DNA of 64,000 nucleotides from Hymenobacter swuensis DY53 (GCF_000576555.1 NZ_CP007145.1:124001-188000), one strand, 5' to 3'. Counted from the stretch's first letter, positions 1-10,105 are shown. Notes: generated by a model not told the origin, from the sequence alone. Made by a program: numbers and translations.

Positions 1-1
1 T

Positions 2-643
2 TCGTTGCAGCTGGTTGTGTCGCTGGACGATGCCCTGCAGGGACTGAACTACTTTCGGGCCGGTAATAAGGTGGACGTACTGTTTCTGGATATCCAGATG
101 CCCCAACTCAACGGCCTCGACTTGCTGCGGGTGCTGTCCGATCCGCCCATTGTGATTCTGACCACGGCCCACGAAGATTTCGCCGTGGATGCCTTCGACC
201 TGCGGGTAACCGATTACCTGGTAAAGCCCTTCGATTATGCCCGCTTCAGCCGGGCCGTGCAGCGGGCTTTGCAGCAGCATACCGCGCCGGTAGCTGCCGC
301 TCCGCCCGCCGCCCCTGCCGGCCCGCCCGACCACGACCTGTTCGTGAAGGTGAACAACAAGATGGTGCGCATCAACTTCGACGACGTGCTCTACATTGAG
401 GCCCTTTCCGATTACGTTATCATTGTGACGGATCGGCAGAAGTACATTGTGTACACCACCATGAAGGCTCTCGATGCCCGCCTGCCCTTCGACCATTTTG
501 TGCGGGTACACCGGTCCTACATCCTGAACATGCGCCGCATTGAAGCCATCGAAGACGGGGCAGCCGTAGTGCCCGGCGGCCAGCATGTACCCATCGGCAA
601 ATCGTATCAGGAAGCCTTTTTTCGCAAGCTGAACCGGATCTAG
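2..643 (+). CDS. LytTR-family response regulator (5' end outside window)
   Basis: DNA-binding response regulator of the LytR/AlgR type. The visible part begins inside the receiver domain: the phospho-acceptor region reads FLDIQMPQLNGLDLL, followed by the conserved T/S (LTTAHEDFAVDAF) and the K of YLVKPFDYARF. An Ala/Pro-rich linker leads to a C-terminal LytTR DNA-binding domain with the hallmarks KVNNKMVRI, YIEALSDYV and FVRVHRSYILN. The first residues of the receiver (acidic pair) are missing because the open frame runs through base 2, so the TTG at base 5 is not the true start. It ends 73 bp from the convergent hybrid histidine kinase gene. Its usual LytS/YehU-type kinase partner would lie upstream of the window and is not seen. 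Confidence 0.93.
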   Translation, partial: SLQLVVSLDDALQGLNYFRAGNKVDVLFLDIQMPQLNGLDLLRVLSDPPIVILTTAHEDFAVDAFDLRVTDYLVKPFDYARFSRAVQRALQQHTAPVAAAPPAAPAGPPDHDLFVKVNNKMVRINFDDVLYIEALSDYVIIVTDRQKYIVYTTMKALDARLPFDHFVRVHRSYILNMRRIEAIEDGAAVVPGGQHVPIGKSYQEAFFRKLNRI

Positions 644-645
644 AA

Positions 646-721
646 AGTAACTGCGCAGCGGCGTACCCGTTTGGCTGGTGCAGTCGTGCCAGCCAAACGG
701 GTACGCCGCTGCGCAGTTACT
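646..721. terminator. Long perfect hairpin between convergent genes
   Basis: Two 33-base arms (646-678 and 689-721) are exactly complementary, with a 10-base loop. The hairpin fills the whole gap between the LytTR regulator and the hybrid kinase gene, and its right arm includes the kinase stop codon (717-719). There is no clear T-run, so action as a bidirectional terminator is inferred from position and stability. Confidence 0.75.
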
Positions 722-3700
722 CGATGTGCGCGTTGCCTAGCTGCTCCACCGCAGTGCTGAGCGTGTCCGTGAGCTGTTGGGAAATGGCCAGCAGTTCTTC
801 ATCGGACGGAATAGGGAGGGGGCTTTCCGGACGGGAGAAAGGCTCAAGCTGAGCTACCGGCGCGTAGGCCGCCTCAATGCCCAGCAAGTGCAGAGAAGGC
901 CGGAGCTTGTGCGCGAGGCTTCCCACGGTTATCCAGTCGCCGGCAGTAGCGGCCTCCTGCAGCTGCGCTACCATCACTGGGGTATGGGTGCGGAAGGAGC
1001 CGATAACCTTCTGCATAAAGATGGTGCTGCCGTGGGCGGTATCGCGCAGACGGCTAAGGTTGAAAACAAGCGTTTCTGGCTCTGAAGTATTAGGCAAAGG
1101 TTCTGCCGACAGCACAACAGCCGCCGGCTGCGGCTGGGTGGTGGCCGCCGGGCTGTCTTCCAGCTCCGCCACCGGTGTGGGCCGCAGGTTGGCTTCCAGC
1201 TTCCGGAACAGGTCATCTTCCTCAAAAGGCTTCGACAAATAATCCAGGCCAGCGGCGCGGTAGGCTTCGTTGTCGGAGCGCATGACGTTGGCCGTGAGGG
1301 CAATAACGGGGGTGCCGGCGCGGAGAGGGTCGGGGTGCAGGCGCAGCCGGTGCGTCACGTCGAGGCCACTCATTCCGGGCATCTGAATATCCATCAGCAC
1401 CACATCGTAGAGGCGAGCCTCCAGCTGGTCAATGGCTTCGTTACCATCAGACGCGACGTGCGTTTCCACCTCCCAGTTCTCCAGAATCATCAGGGCCAGC
1501 TGCTGGTTTACGGGGTGGTCTTCTACCAATAGCACCCGTTTGCCACGCAGTACCGCGTAGTTGGGCGGTGCCAGCGGCGTGCCTTCGGGGAAGGTGAGCC
1601 GGCCTTTGGGCAGCGTGAGCGTGAAGAAGAAGGTAGAGCCCTGCCCCTCGGCGCTTTCCACCCACATCCGCCCGCCCAGCTGCTGCACCAGGCTGCGGCT
1701 GATGGTGAGCCCCAGGCCGGTGCCCCCGAAGCGGCGGGAAATATCGGCGTAGGCCTGCGAGAAGCTCTCGAAAATGGCCTCCTGCTTATCGGGTGAGATG
1801 CCGATGCCCGTGTCGCGTACCTGAAACTCCAGGGCCAGTGAGTCGGGAGTTTCTTCCAGCAGGCGGCCGCCCAGCTCCACTACGCCCCGGGCAGTGAACT
1901 TGATGGCGTTACTGAGCAGATTCAGCAGAATCTGGTTGAGCCGGCCCGCGTCGCCGATAACTACCGGGTGCGCCAGCAACAGCGGAGCCACCCGGAATTC
2001 AATCCCCTTCTCCTCCGCCCGGTACGCCAGGCTTTGTACCGCTTCTTTAATAGATTGGCAGATATCGAAAGGAATCTGTTCGATTTCCAGCTTGCCGGAT
2101 TCTATTTTGGCCACGTCCAGCACATCGTTGATGACAGTGAGCAGGTGGCGGCCTGAGTTGCGCAGAATCCGCAGGTACTCCTGCTGCGAAGTATCAAGCG
2201 AGGTTTTCGCCAGCAACCCGGCCATGCCCAGCACCCCGTTAATGGGCGTGCGGATTTCGTGGCTCATGTTGGCCAGAAAATTCTCTTTGGCGCAGGCAAT
2301 GGTTTCGGCTTCTTCCTTGGCCCGCACCAGTTCCTGCTCCGCCTGAATGCGCTCCGTAATTTCCTGGCCGTACGCAATTACGTAGGGCAGTTCACCGGGC
2401 TCCTCCACGCGGTAGTTGTTGTACATCAGGTGGTGCGGCCGTCCGTCGGGGCCGCGCAGGGTCATCAGTCCGGTTAGCTCCTGCTGCTCAAGGGCCTGGG
2501 CCAGGTACTGGTTTAGCTTGGGGTGCAGATCGGGGGTGAGCACCTGATGCAGCGTGCGGCCCACCAGCATTTCGGGCACCACGCCCACAATCTGGGCTGC
2601 CGCCGGGTTCACGGAAAGCAGTACGCCCCGCAAATCGTGGGTGCAGATGAGGGCCTGCGAATAATGCATCAGGTCGCGGTACTGCTTGGCGTTGCGCTCC
2701 AGGGTCTGGCGGGCCTGCTTCATTTCCGTGATATCATTGCTGACGCCCAGAATGTTGAGGGTGCCATCGGCGCGGGGCAGGGGCCGCACAACCGTCTGGA
2801 ACCAGCGGACGGTACCGGTCAGCTGGGTGAAGGAGCTCTCGTAGGTCATTTCCCGGCCCGTTTCAATGACGTGCTGGATGGTGGCGAAATGGTCCCGGTT
2901 CTCGGTAGCTACCGGATCATCGGGAGCCATCGTATCGGGGGTAGCGGAGCGGTGGCGGCCGGTATCCATAAGGTCGGCAAACGCCTGGTTGTGAAAGATG
3001 ACGCCACCATCGGCATTGGCCACCCAAATGATGCTGGAAGTAGTATCCACTACCTGCTGCACGAAATCCTGCTGCTCCTGCAGCCTGGCTTCACTGGTGC
3101 GCAAGCGTTGCTCGGCGGCGTGGCGCTCCGTAATATCCACCCCGTAGCCGATAACCATCCGTAGCTCATCGTGGGCACCGAACACGGCCTGCATGTGGCG
3201 CAGTGCCAGGCGGGGCGAGCCATTCGGCATCGGAATCTGTTCCTCCCAGGCTAGCACACTGCGCTGCTGCACGGCCTGCTCGAAAAGCGCGCGGCGGCGG
3301 TGCGCCTGCTCGTCGGAACGGCCCCGATGAGCGGCATACTCAAAATCATCGTGGCCTATAATCCACTGGCGTAGCTCGTAGTTGCGGATGGCAGCGGGGT
3401 TCACAAACCGGTAACGGTGCTCGGCATCGAAAACGGCTACGTCGGCGGGTAAGTGGTTGAGCACTGTTTCGTAAAACTCCTGCTGATCTACCAGTTTCGT
3501 TTCCGCATCCTTCAGCGAGGTGATATCCGTGAAATACAGATTCACATACTGGTCATCTATAAAGGGTGCAATGGCCAGCTGGAAGCAGCGGCCCCTGAAA
3601 CCGATTTCGCGCTGCACCAGCCGGGCGTCAGCCGCCAGGGCTTCAATGGCGGCCTGGTACAGCTGCCGGGCCAGCTCGGGTTCGTCGTGCGGGTCTTGGT

Positions 3701-4343
3701 ACTCCCGACGCAGCTCCTCGGCGGCGGGGTTACTGTACAGCAGGCGGCCGTCGGCGTGGAGGCGCAAAACCGGGTTGGGGTTCTGACCCGGGATGCGCGA
3801 GAGAGAATGCAGGTATTGCTCGGCGCGACGGGCCTGCGTTACGTCGCGGAAGGACAGCAGGTAGCCGGAAGCCACCAGCTCATCCTGCCCGCTCAATGGA
3901 ATAAAATCCAGCTCCAGCACCGTACTGTCGGCCAGTTCCAGGTCTTCGCCCAGCACGCGCTGATCCACCAGCAGCATCGTTTCTAACCGCTGGCGGGTAG
4001 CATCCGGCCGGGCCGACTGGGCTATGAGGGCGTCGAGAATGGGCTGCACGGGCTGCTCCGGGCCGCCCAGGGTGGGTAGCTCCTCCAGCCCCAGCAAGTC
4101 GCAGAATTCCTGGTTGAGCAGGGCAATCATCCCGTTCTGATGCGCTACCAGCACGCCCACCCGCAGGTTTTGGGTGAGGCGCGTGATGCTGTCGGTGAGG
4201 CGGCTGACGGTGCGTTGAGTAGACGACAAGTGGCGGCGGAGCGTCTGAATCTGCTGCTCGGCGGCCAAGCGTTCCTGGCGTTCCTGGGCCAGTTGCGCGG
4301 TCAGGGCTTCCAACGTGGTGGGGGAATCGGGAGATAGGGACAT
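717..4343 (-). CDS. Multi-PAS hybrid histidine kinase with receiver and Hpt domains
   Basis: A 1208-residue signalling kinase carrying every phosphorelay module in one chain. An N-terminal coiled coil (about 10-60) is followed by four or five PAS/PAC domains (about 60-665; PAC tails such as GVDITER and GQEITER). Next come HisKA with NMSHEIRTPINGV (phospho-His about 695), HATPase with NQILLNLLSNAIKF, DTGIGIS and FGGTGLGL, a receiver (acidic pair 941-942, Asp 985 in LMDIQMPG, Lys 1038) and a C-terminal Hpt (His about 1145 in AHKLRPS). No membrane segment is visible, so it is probably cytoplasmic. The open frame extends 86 codons further upstream, but that part has shadow-like composition and overlaps the next gene; the ATG at 4343 (MSLSPDSP) fits better. 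It faces the LytTR regulator, but a functional pairing is not shown. Confidence 0.93.
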   Translation of the reverse strand: MSLSPDSPTTLEALTAQLAQERQERLAAEQQIQTLRRHLSSTQRTVSRLTDSITRLTQNLRVGVLVAHQNGMIALLNQEFCDLLGLEELPTLGGPEQPVQPILDALIAQSARPDATRQRLETMLLVDQRVLGEDLELADSTVLELDFIPLSGQDELVASGYLLSFRDVTQARRAEQYLHSLSRIPGQNPNPVLRLHADGRLLYSNPAAEELRREYQDPHDEPELARQLYQAAIEALAADARLVQREIGFRGRCFQLAIAPFIDDQYVNLYFTDITSLKDAETKLVDQQEFYETVLNHLPADVAVFDAEHRYRFVNPAAIRNYELRQWIIGHDDFEYAAHRGRSDEQAHRRRALFEQAVQQRSVLAWEEQIPMPNGSPRLALRHMQAVFGAHDELRMVIGYGVDITERHAAEQRLRTSEARLQEQQDFVQQVVDTTSSIIWVANADGGVIFHNQAFADLMDTGRHRSATPDTMAPDDPVATENRDHFATIQHVIETGREMTYESSFTQLTGTVRWFQTVVRPLPRADGTLNILGVSNDITEMKQARQTLERNAKQYRDLMHYSQALICTHDLRGVLLSVNPAAAQIVGVVPEMLVGRTLHQVLTPDLHPKLNQYLAQALEQQELTGLMTLRGPDGRPHHLMYNNYRVEEPGELPYVIAYGQEITERIQAEQELVRAKEEAETIACAKENFLANMSHEIRTPINGVLGMAGLLAKTSLDTSQQEYLRILRNSGRHLLTVINDVLDVAKIESGKLEIEQIPFDICQSIKEAVQSLAYRAEEKGIEFRVAPLLLAHPVVIGDAGRLNQILLNLLSNAIKFTARGVVELGGRLLEETPDSLALEFQVRDTGIGISPDKQEAIFESFSQAYADISRRFGGTGLGLTISRSLVQQLGGRMWVESAEGQGSTFFFTLTLPKGRLTFPEGTPLAPPNYAVLRGKRVLLVEDHPVNQQLALMILENWEVETHVASDGNEAIDQLEARLYDVVLMDIQMPGMSGLDVTHRLRLHPDPLRAGTPVIALTANVMRSDNEAYRAAGLDYLSKPFEEDDLFRKLEANLRPTPVAELEDSPAATTQPQPAAVVLSAEPLPNTSEPETLVFNLSRLRDTAHGSTIFMQKVIGSFRTHTPVMVAQLQEAATAGDWITVGSLAHKLRPSLHLLGIEAAYAPVAQLEPFSRPESPLPIPSDEELLAISQQLTDTLSTAVEQLGNAHIE

Positions 4344-4453
4344 AGCGGACGGCGGAATCAGCGGTAGTACTAAACTGGGCCAGACGGGCCTCAGGCGCGA
4401 GCAGCGGCCCAGCGCAGGTAATTTACCAGAAGAAAGATACGCAACGAATCGGG

Positions 4454-5083
4454 CTAGCCCAAGGCCAGTCCGGCCCCGAAACCCAGCACCAAGCCGGCCC
4501 CCAGCCCCAGGCCAGCCCACACCTGCGCGGGCGTGTGGGCGTTGAGGGCCAGGCGGGCGCTGCCCACGGCCCCGGCCAGCAGCGTAAGGCCCACCAGCCA
4601 CCCCAGCGCGGGCAGACCGGCCGTGCTGCTCAGGTGCAGCAGCGCCAGCAGCCCAAAGGCTCCGCCCATGCCCACGCCGTGGGCCGAAATCTTCCAGCGC
4701 AGCGTAATTAGGAAGGTGAGAAACACGGCCAAGCTCATGCCGCTCATCATCTGAAACAGCAGCGCATCGAACAGGCCCGGCCGGTGCAACAGCCAGGCGG
4801 CCACCCCGAAGCTAACCGCCGCCAGCAGCAAGGGCCACGCCCGCTGCCGTCTTTCGCCCAGTTCCAGGGAACTCACCATGCCCATGCCCAGCATAATGGC
4901 CGTGCCCACCGATGGCAGCCCGAAGGTGAAACCCCATACCACCGCCAGCACCAGCCACCGATCAGGCAGAGCAGGTTGCTCCACCATGCCGGGCAGCTGG
5001 TAGCAGACGATGTAAAACAGGTAAGAAGGTACCAACAGCGGATGAAACACCGCTGAGAGTACCGTCGCCAGAATTCGGGACAC
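4454..5083 (-). CDS. Integral membrane protein, PAP2-phosphatase-like
   Basis: A 209-residue, very hydrophobic protein with about six predicted membrane helices. The segment KISAHGVGMGG and the later ARLALNAHTPAQVWAGLG resemble the second and third motifs of the PAP2/phosphatidic acid phosphatase superfamily (SGH and SRxxxxxHxxxD), but the third motif has HTPAQ rather than HxxxD. The family link is therefore tentative and activity may be lost or altered. Related Bacteroidetes proteins are often annotated as phosphatase PAP2 family. It lies upstream of the hybrid kinase gene on the same strand with a gap of about 110 bp; co-transcription is possible. Confidence 0.75.
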   Translation of the reverse strand: MSRILATVLSAVFHPLLVPSYLFYIVCYQLPGMVEQPALPDRWLVLAVVWGFTFGLPSVGTAIMLGMGMVSSLELGERRQRAWPLLLAAVSFGVAAWLLHRPGLFDALLFQMMSGMSLAVFLTFLITLRWKISAHGVGMGGAFGLLALLHLSSTAGLPALGWLVGLTLLAGAVGSARLALNAHTPAQVWAGLGLGAGLVLGFGAGLALG

Positions 5084-5150
5084 GGAGCCGAGTAAAATGA
5101 GGACGAAACCTAACGAAGGTAAGCACCCGCGCTGGTTTCCGGGCGGCTAC

Positions 5151-5360
5151 TCAGGCCGCCCGTTGCCCGGCTACGGTCAGCCGGTGGCTACTCATGTCCT
5201 GGCTCTGTACCTGTGCGCCAAGGTTGCCCGCTCGCCGGGAACTACTCTCCAGCAGTTGCCGGGCCGGGCGGGTAGCCGCGCCTACGACCGTGGGTCCCAG
5301 CAGAACGGCCAGGAGCAGAGTAGGCAACAAAACGGCGAGGAACGTACGAACCAGGGACAT
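5151..5360 (-). CDS. Possible small exported protein
   Basis: A 69-codon open frame starts at ATG 5360. Its first 28 residues look like a signal peptide: MSLVRT, then a long Leu/Val stretch, ending GPTVVGAA. The mature part of about 40 residues is polar with scattered arginines. It fills part of the 445-bp space between the PAP2-like gene and rpoN. I recognise no family. The signal-peptide shape argues for a real gene; the short length and GC-rich setting argue for caution. Confidence 0.35.
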   Translation of the reverse strand: MSLVRTFLAVLLPTLLLAVLLGPTVVGAATRPARQLLESSSRRAGNLGAQVQSQDMSSHRLTVAGQRAA

Positions 5361-5458
5361 GAGCGGCGGCAATAGAGGTGTGTGAAAGAGGCGTTGTATG
5401 GTCATCTACGCCCGGTTCTGCTGGCCCGGATTAGGCTCCGGGTACTCTATTGGACGAA

Positions 5459-5508
5459 CGAAGCCCCTTACTCGGCCAACAGCAGCGGCGACGGGGTAAG
5501 GGGCTTCG
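5459..5508 (-). terminator. Hairpin downstream of rpoN
   Basis: Thirteen-base perfect arms (CGAAGCCCCTTAC and its complement, 5459-5471 and 5496-5508) flank a 24-base loop, about 20 bp past the rpoN stop. There is no long T-run, so this is a probable rather than certain terminator. Confidence 0.5.
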
Positions 5509-5528
5509 GTTGGCCTGGCAACAGGGGC

Positions 5529-7112
5529 TTACAGTTCCTTGCGCAGGCGGGCCACCGGAATATTCAGCTGCTCGCGGTACTTGGCCACGGTGCGGCGGGC
5601 GATGTTGTAGCCCCGGGCATTCAGCATTTTTTCCAGCTTATCGTCGCTGAGCGGGCGGTTTTTCTGCTCACCCTCGATGATTTCCTTCAGAATGTGCTTC
5701 ACCTCCCGCGAGCTGGCATCCTCACCCGAGTCGGTGGCAATACCTTCGGAGAAGAAGTACTTGAGCGGGTAAATACCGAACTCCGTCTGCACGGCTTTGG
5801 AGTTGGCCACCCGGCTCACGGTGCTGATGTCCATCCCGATTTCCTGGGCAATGTCCTTCAGAATCATAGGCCGCAGCTTGCTCTCGTCGCCCTCGGCGAA
5901 GAACTCGCGCTGGTAGCGTACAATGGAGTCCATGGTGCGCAGCAGCGTGTTCTGGCGCTGCCGGATGGCATCAATAAACCACTTGGCCGAGTCCAGCTTC
6001 TGCTTCACGAAGGTCACGGCTTCCTTCATCTTCTTGTCCTTCTTCGACGCCTTATCGTAGGCCTGGAACATCTCCGTGTAGGCCGGCGACACGCGCAGAT
6101 CGGGGGCGTTACGGGTGTTGAGCGTGAGGTTGAACTGGCCGTTGTCGTGGGTCAGGATAAAGTCGGGGATGATGTACTGCACTTTGCCCATGCCCACGGG
6201 GCCGGTACCGCCGGGCTTGGGGTTGAGCTTGAGAATGAGGGCAATGGCGTCCTTCAACTCATCGTCTTCCAGGTCCAGCTTTTGCTGAATGCGGGGGTAG
6301 TGCTTCTTGGTAAACTCGTCGAACGTCTCGTTGAGGATCTGCTCGGCGTGCTCGGTGGCCTCGTCCTGGGGGCGGCGCTCCAACTGCAGCAAGAGGCATT
6401 CCTGCAGGTCGCGCGCGCCAATGCCGGCCGGGTCGAAGGTCTGAATAACGTGCAGTACGCTCTCAATTTCGGGCACCGTCACTTCCAGATTCTGGGCAAA
6501 CGCCAGGTCGTTGGCAATGGCCGACAGGTCGCGGCGGATGTACCCGTCGCCGTCGATGGAGCCGATGAGCTGGCGGCCAATGGCTTCCTGCTTCTCATCG
6601 AGGTTGGCAAAACCCAACTGGTCGAGCAGGTTGTCCATGAGCGAGCCGCTGGTATCGGCCAGGGGCATTTCCCGGTCGTCCTCGTCCTCGCCGGGGCCGT
6701 CGCCCTGCATTTTGTAGCCCGCTATTTCGTCGTCGTGCAAATAGTCGCTCAGGTCCAGGTCGTCGGCCGATTCCGACTCGGGCGCTTCCGTGGGCTCGTC
6801 CTTGATGGGAATTTCCAGCTCCGGCTGCTCCTCGGCCTGGCCGCTGTCGAAATCCTCCTCCAGCGTGTTGTCGGGGTTATCGAATTCGGAGTCCGGGTCG
6901 TCGAAATCATCCGTTTCCGCTTCTTCCTCGCGGTCCTGGTCCTCAAACTCGTCCTCCTGGTCCTCGCCTTCCTCCAGGGCCGGGTTCACCTCCAGCTCTT
7001 CCTTGATGCGGGCTTCCAGCTCTGCGGTGGGAATCTGCAGCAGCTTAATAAATTGAATCTGTTGGGGGCTCAGCTTCTGCGAGAGAAGCTGCTTCATGTC
7101 CAGTCGTTGCAT
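5529..7112 (-). CDS. rpoN: RNA polymerase sigma-54 factor
   Basis: A 527-residue sigma-54 that directs RNA polymerase to -24/-12 promoters and needs an AAA+ activator. Region I has the Gln/Leu-rich start (KQLLSQKLSPQQIQFIKLLQ). Region II is an unusually long, Asp/Glu-rich stretch (about residues 47-150). The core-binding region includes DPAGIGARDLQECLLLQL. The helix-turn-helix with DISTVSRVANSK follows, and the RpoN box ARRTVAKYRE lies at about 505-514. The length is a little above the usual 450-490 because of the acidic region. An ATG five codons downstream (7097) is an alternative start. A TAnnTTTG promoter element lies about 50 bp upstream. A sigma-54 activator is encoded at the far end of this window. 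Confidence 0.98.
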   Translation of the reverse strand: MQRLDMKQLLSQKLSPQQIQFIKLLQIPTAELEARIKEELEVNPALEEGEDQEDEFEDQDREEEAETDDFDDPDSEFDNPDNTLEEDFDSGQAEEQPELEIPIKDEPTEAPESESADDLDLSDYLHDDEIAGYKMQGDGPGEDEDDREMPLADTSGSLMDNLLDQLGFANLDEKQEAIGRQLIGSIDGDGYIRRDLSAIANDLAFAQNLEVTVPEIESVLHVIQTFDPAGIGARDLQECLLLQLERRPQDEATEHAEQILNETFDEFTKKHYPRIQQKLDLEDDELKDAIALILKLNPKPGGTGPVGMGKVQYIIPDFILTHDNGQFNLTLNTRNAPDLRVSPAYTEMFQAYDKASKKDKKMKEAVTFVKQKLDSAKWFIDAIRQRQNTLLRTMDSIVRYQREFFAEGDESKLRPMILKDIAQEIGMDISTVSRVANSKAVQTEFGIYPLKYFFSEGIATDSGEDASSREVKHILKEIIEGEQKNRPLSDDKLEKMLNARGYNIARRTVAKYREQLNIPVARLRKEL

Positions 7113-7161
7113 ACTCTGAAAACGCGTACGCCCCGCCGGTAATAAAACGGGGTGGTTAGGC

Positions 7162-7169
7162 CAAATATA
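7162..7169 (-). promoter_or_regulatory. Probable rpoN promoter, -7 element
   Basis: On the minus strand this reads TATATTTG, an exact match to the Bacteroidetes -7 consensus TAnnTTTG, about 50 bp before the rpoN start. No convincing -33 TTTG is visible. Confidence 0.55.
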
Positions 7170-7211
7170 GCCCTTTCTGTACTTGGGTTTGGGGGAAAAT
7201 GTTGGGATTTG

Positions 7212-7317
7212 CCTGTCATCCTGAGCGGAGCGAAGGACCTTACTATGTCAGCACAACTATCGTAACAGCGACTCGTGCTGATATAGTAAGGTCCTTCGCT
7301 CCGCTCAGGATGACAGG
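7212..7317. repeat. Dispersed palindromic element, copy 1
   Basis: Inverted arms 7212-7254 and 7275-7317 (43 bases, one mismatch) carry the motif GTCATCCTGAGCGGAGCGAA. It lies between the divergent rpoN and asnS genes, so it is not a terminator of either. Arms of the same design occur at 11758, 30245 and 58373. Confidence 0.8.
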
Positions 7318-7345
7318 AAGTGCAGAATCCGCCTGCCAAAACTTC

Positions 7346-7353
7346 TACCTTTG
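7346..7353 (+). promoter_or_regulatory. Probable asnS promoter, -7 element
   Basis: TACCTTTG matches the Bacteroidetes -7 consensus TAnnTTTG exactly and sits 35 bp before the asnS ATG, just outside the palindromic element. Confidence 0.65.
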
Positions 7354-7388
7354 CAGCTCTTACATTCTTTAGCAGAACCGATTTCCCC

Positions 7389-8792
<1,404 letters not shown>

Positions 8793-8837
8793 ATCACGGA
8801 TTTAGGCGGATTTTCCGGATTACACGGATTTTGTAGA
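8793..8837 (+). repeat. CGGATT-type imperfect tandem repeat after asnS
   Basis: Beginning right after the stop codon, the unit CGGATT recurs about four times at spacings of 9-11 bases and ends GATTTTGTAG. A second block with the same layout follows the LOG-family gene at 24203. Confidence 0.55.
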
Positions 8838-8846
8838 TGCTTCAAT

Positions 8847-8878
8847 GGCCGCCTCACTTATGTGGGGCGGCCGTTTTA
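8847..8878 (+). terminator. asnS terminator
   Basis: Stem GGCCGCC/GGCGGCC with a 12-base loop is followed by GTTTTATT. It lies 55 bp after the asnS stop and just before the stop of the convergent lipoprotein gene. Confidence 0.75.
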
Positions 8879-8885
8879 TTGAGCC

Positions 8886-9380
8886 TTATGGGCTGGCTTT
8901 CTTGGAATGTCTAAGCAAGAATAGTGTCACATCGGTATGATGGCCACTATTTCCATCTGTTATAGAAGCTTTCGTTCTTCCTGCGGAAGTGCTTATTTCT
9001 ATTCTTCTGGCAACATCATCAGAAAATTCAGGCAAAGAAACAGAGCTTTTGTCTGAAAGAGTAGGCAGGTCAGCGAAAGTCTGTTGAACCAAGTAGTATA
9101 AACTATCAGATGCTCGCGCTGATAGTGTGCCAGTAGGGGCTTGGATGAATGAGCTAAACCTCTCTCTGCCCTGAGCAGACCATTGGTAGCGTGTCAGTAC
9201 TCCGGGTTTTGCCTGCACAGTGACCAGCGTGGCAAAAGAATCGGGAATGGGTGTCAGGCCGTCCCCAGACCATCTGACTTGTTCTAACAGTTGCAGGTCG
9301 TACAGATACTTTCGTTTTTGTTGCGGCTCGGTGCAGGCCACAAGCGAAACGGCTGTTATCACGATCAGCAGGTAGTTCAT
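8886..9380 (-). CDS. Putative lipoprotein of unknown function
   Basis: A 164-residue protein with a short lipoprotein signal peptide: MNYLLIVITAVSLVAC, lipobox LVAC with Cys 16. The mature part (LYDLQLLEQVRWSGDGLTP onward) has no motif that I recognise. Its codon use is less GC-rich than the neighbouring genes, which may reflect acquisition or weak expression. It converges on asnS and shares the terminator region. Confidence 0.7.
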   Translation of the reverse strand: MNYLLIVITAVSLVACTEPQQKRKYLYDLQLLEQVRWSGDGLTPIPDSFATLVTVQAKPGVLTRYQWSAQGRERFSSFIQAPTGTLSARASDSLYYLVQQTFADLPTLSDKSSVSLPEFSDDVARRIEISTSAGRTKASITDGNSGHHTDVTLFLLRHSKKASP

Positions 9381-9437
9381 GCGTAGTAAGATAGCCTGCT
9401 GATGAGGTTGAGCATTCTTATCGAAGAACGCGTTTTC

Positions 9438-9689
9438 TCAGCAGTAATTCCGCAGCTCCTTATCATCCAAAGCCAGCAGGTTATCCAGCCGCAGCTCGAA
9501 GCCGTCCTGCAGGCGCAGGTATTCTACTTTGTCGCGGATATAGAGGTCCTGGATGATGCCGTGGTAGGTGCTGGGCGGGGTGTCGGGCTCGGTGCGGTAG
9601 GTGAGGGTGCAGGGCTGGCCGGTGGTGGCGTGGGCTTCCAGTTCGTCGTAGAACGAGCAACTGATGGGTTTGTAGGGTGCGGTTGCCAT
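9438..9689 (-). CDS. Rof-like (Rho-binding antiterminator family) small protein, copy A
   Basis: An 83-residue protein resembling the Rof/YaeO family, whose E. coli member binds Rho and inhibits termination. Shared features are the opening YKPISCSFYDELEAH (compare the YxPIxCxxYDxLE start of Rof) and the core KVEYLRLQDGFELRLDNLLA. Length agrees with the family. The ATG at 9689 was chosen because alignment to Rof begins there; an in-frame ATG at 9719 would add ten residues. A paralogue follows on the same strand upstream. Whether it acts on Rho here is inferred only. Confidence 0.7.
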   Translation of the reverse strand: MATAPYKPISCSFYDELEAHATTGQPCTLTYRTEPDTPPSTYHGIIQDLYIRDKVEYLRLQDGFELRLDNLLALDDKELRNYC

Positions 9690-9741
9690 GAGTGAAAAGG
9701 AAAACGTACCCTCCGGCATACGGCAAACGCTGGCCCCTGGG

Positions 9742-9981
9742 TTAGGCCGCCAGTCGGTGCCCGTTTACGGCCACCAGCCAGTCGAGGCGCAGCTCGCAGC
9801 CGCCCGCCAGCTGCAGATAATCGACCTGACCGCGCCGCAGTACGTCCAGCAGAATCCCGCGTACCGCAAACTCGGCCGAGGTGCCCGGCGTGCGGTACAC
9901 CAGCAGGCAGCGGTGGCCGCCGTGCAACAGCAGTTGCAGCTCCGGCGGCAGGCCATGGCGCACAGGAACAGTAAGAGACAT
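9742..9981 (-). CDS. Rof-like small protein, copy B (divergent paralogue)
   Basis: A 79-residue protein whose second half aligns with copy A: LVYRTPG against LTYRTEP, and QVDYLQLAGGCELRLDWLVA against KVEYLRLQDGFELRLDNLLA. The first third lacks the PIxCxxYD signature of the Rof family, so it is more divergent. Start ATG 9981 gives MSLTVPVRHG. The two genes are separated by 52 bp and probably form one transcript, divergent from the Rieske reductase gene. Confidence 0.6.
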   Translation of the reverse strand: MSLTVPVRHGLPPELQLLLHGGHRCLLVYRTPGTSAEFAVRGILLDVLRRGQVDYLQLAGGCELRLDWLVAVNGHRLAA

Positions 9982-10105
9982 AGCGGGCTGAACGGATTGA
10001 ACACTAAAAGGATATGGGCAGACAGCTATAATTACGCAAAGACAACACAACCCGGTTTTCCTCCGGCTCGTTGGCAGGGCAAGCCCCACTGTTATTCCGC
10101 TGCTC

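Noticed and set aside
5382..7142. Long plus-strand open frame opposite rpoN
   Set aside because: It is the antisense shadow of rpoN in a GC-rich genome; the minus-strand product has all sigma-54 motifs and a promoter.
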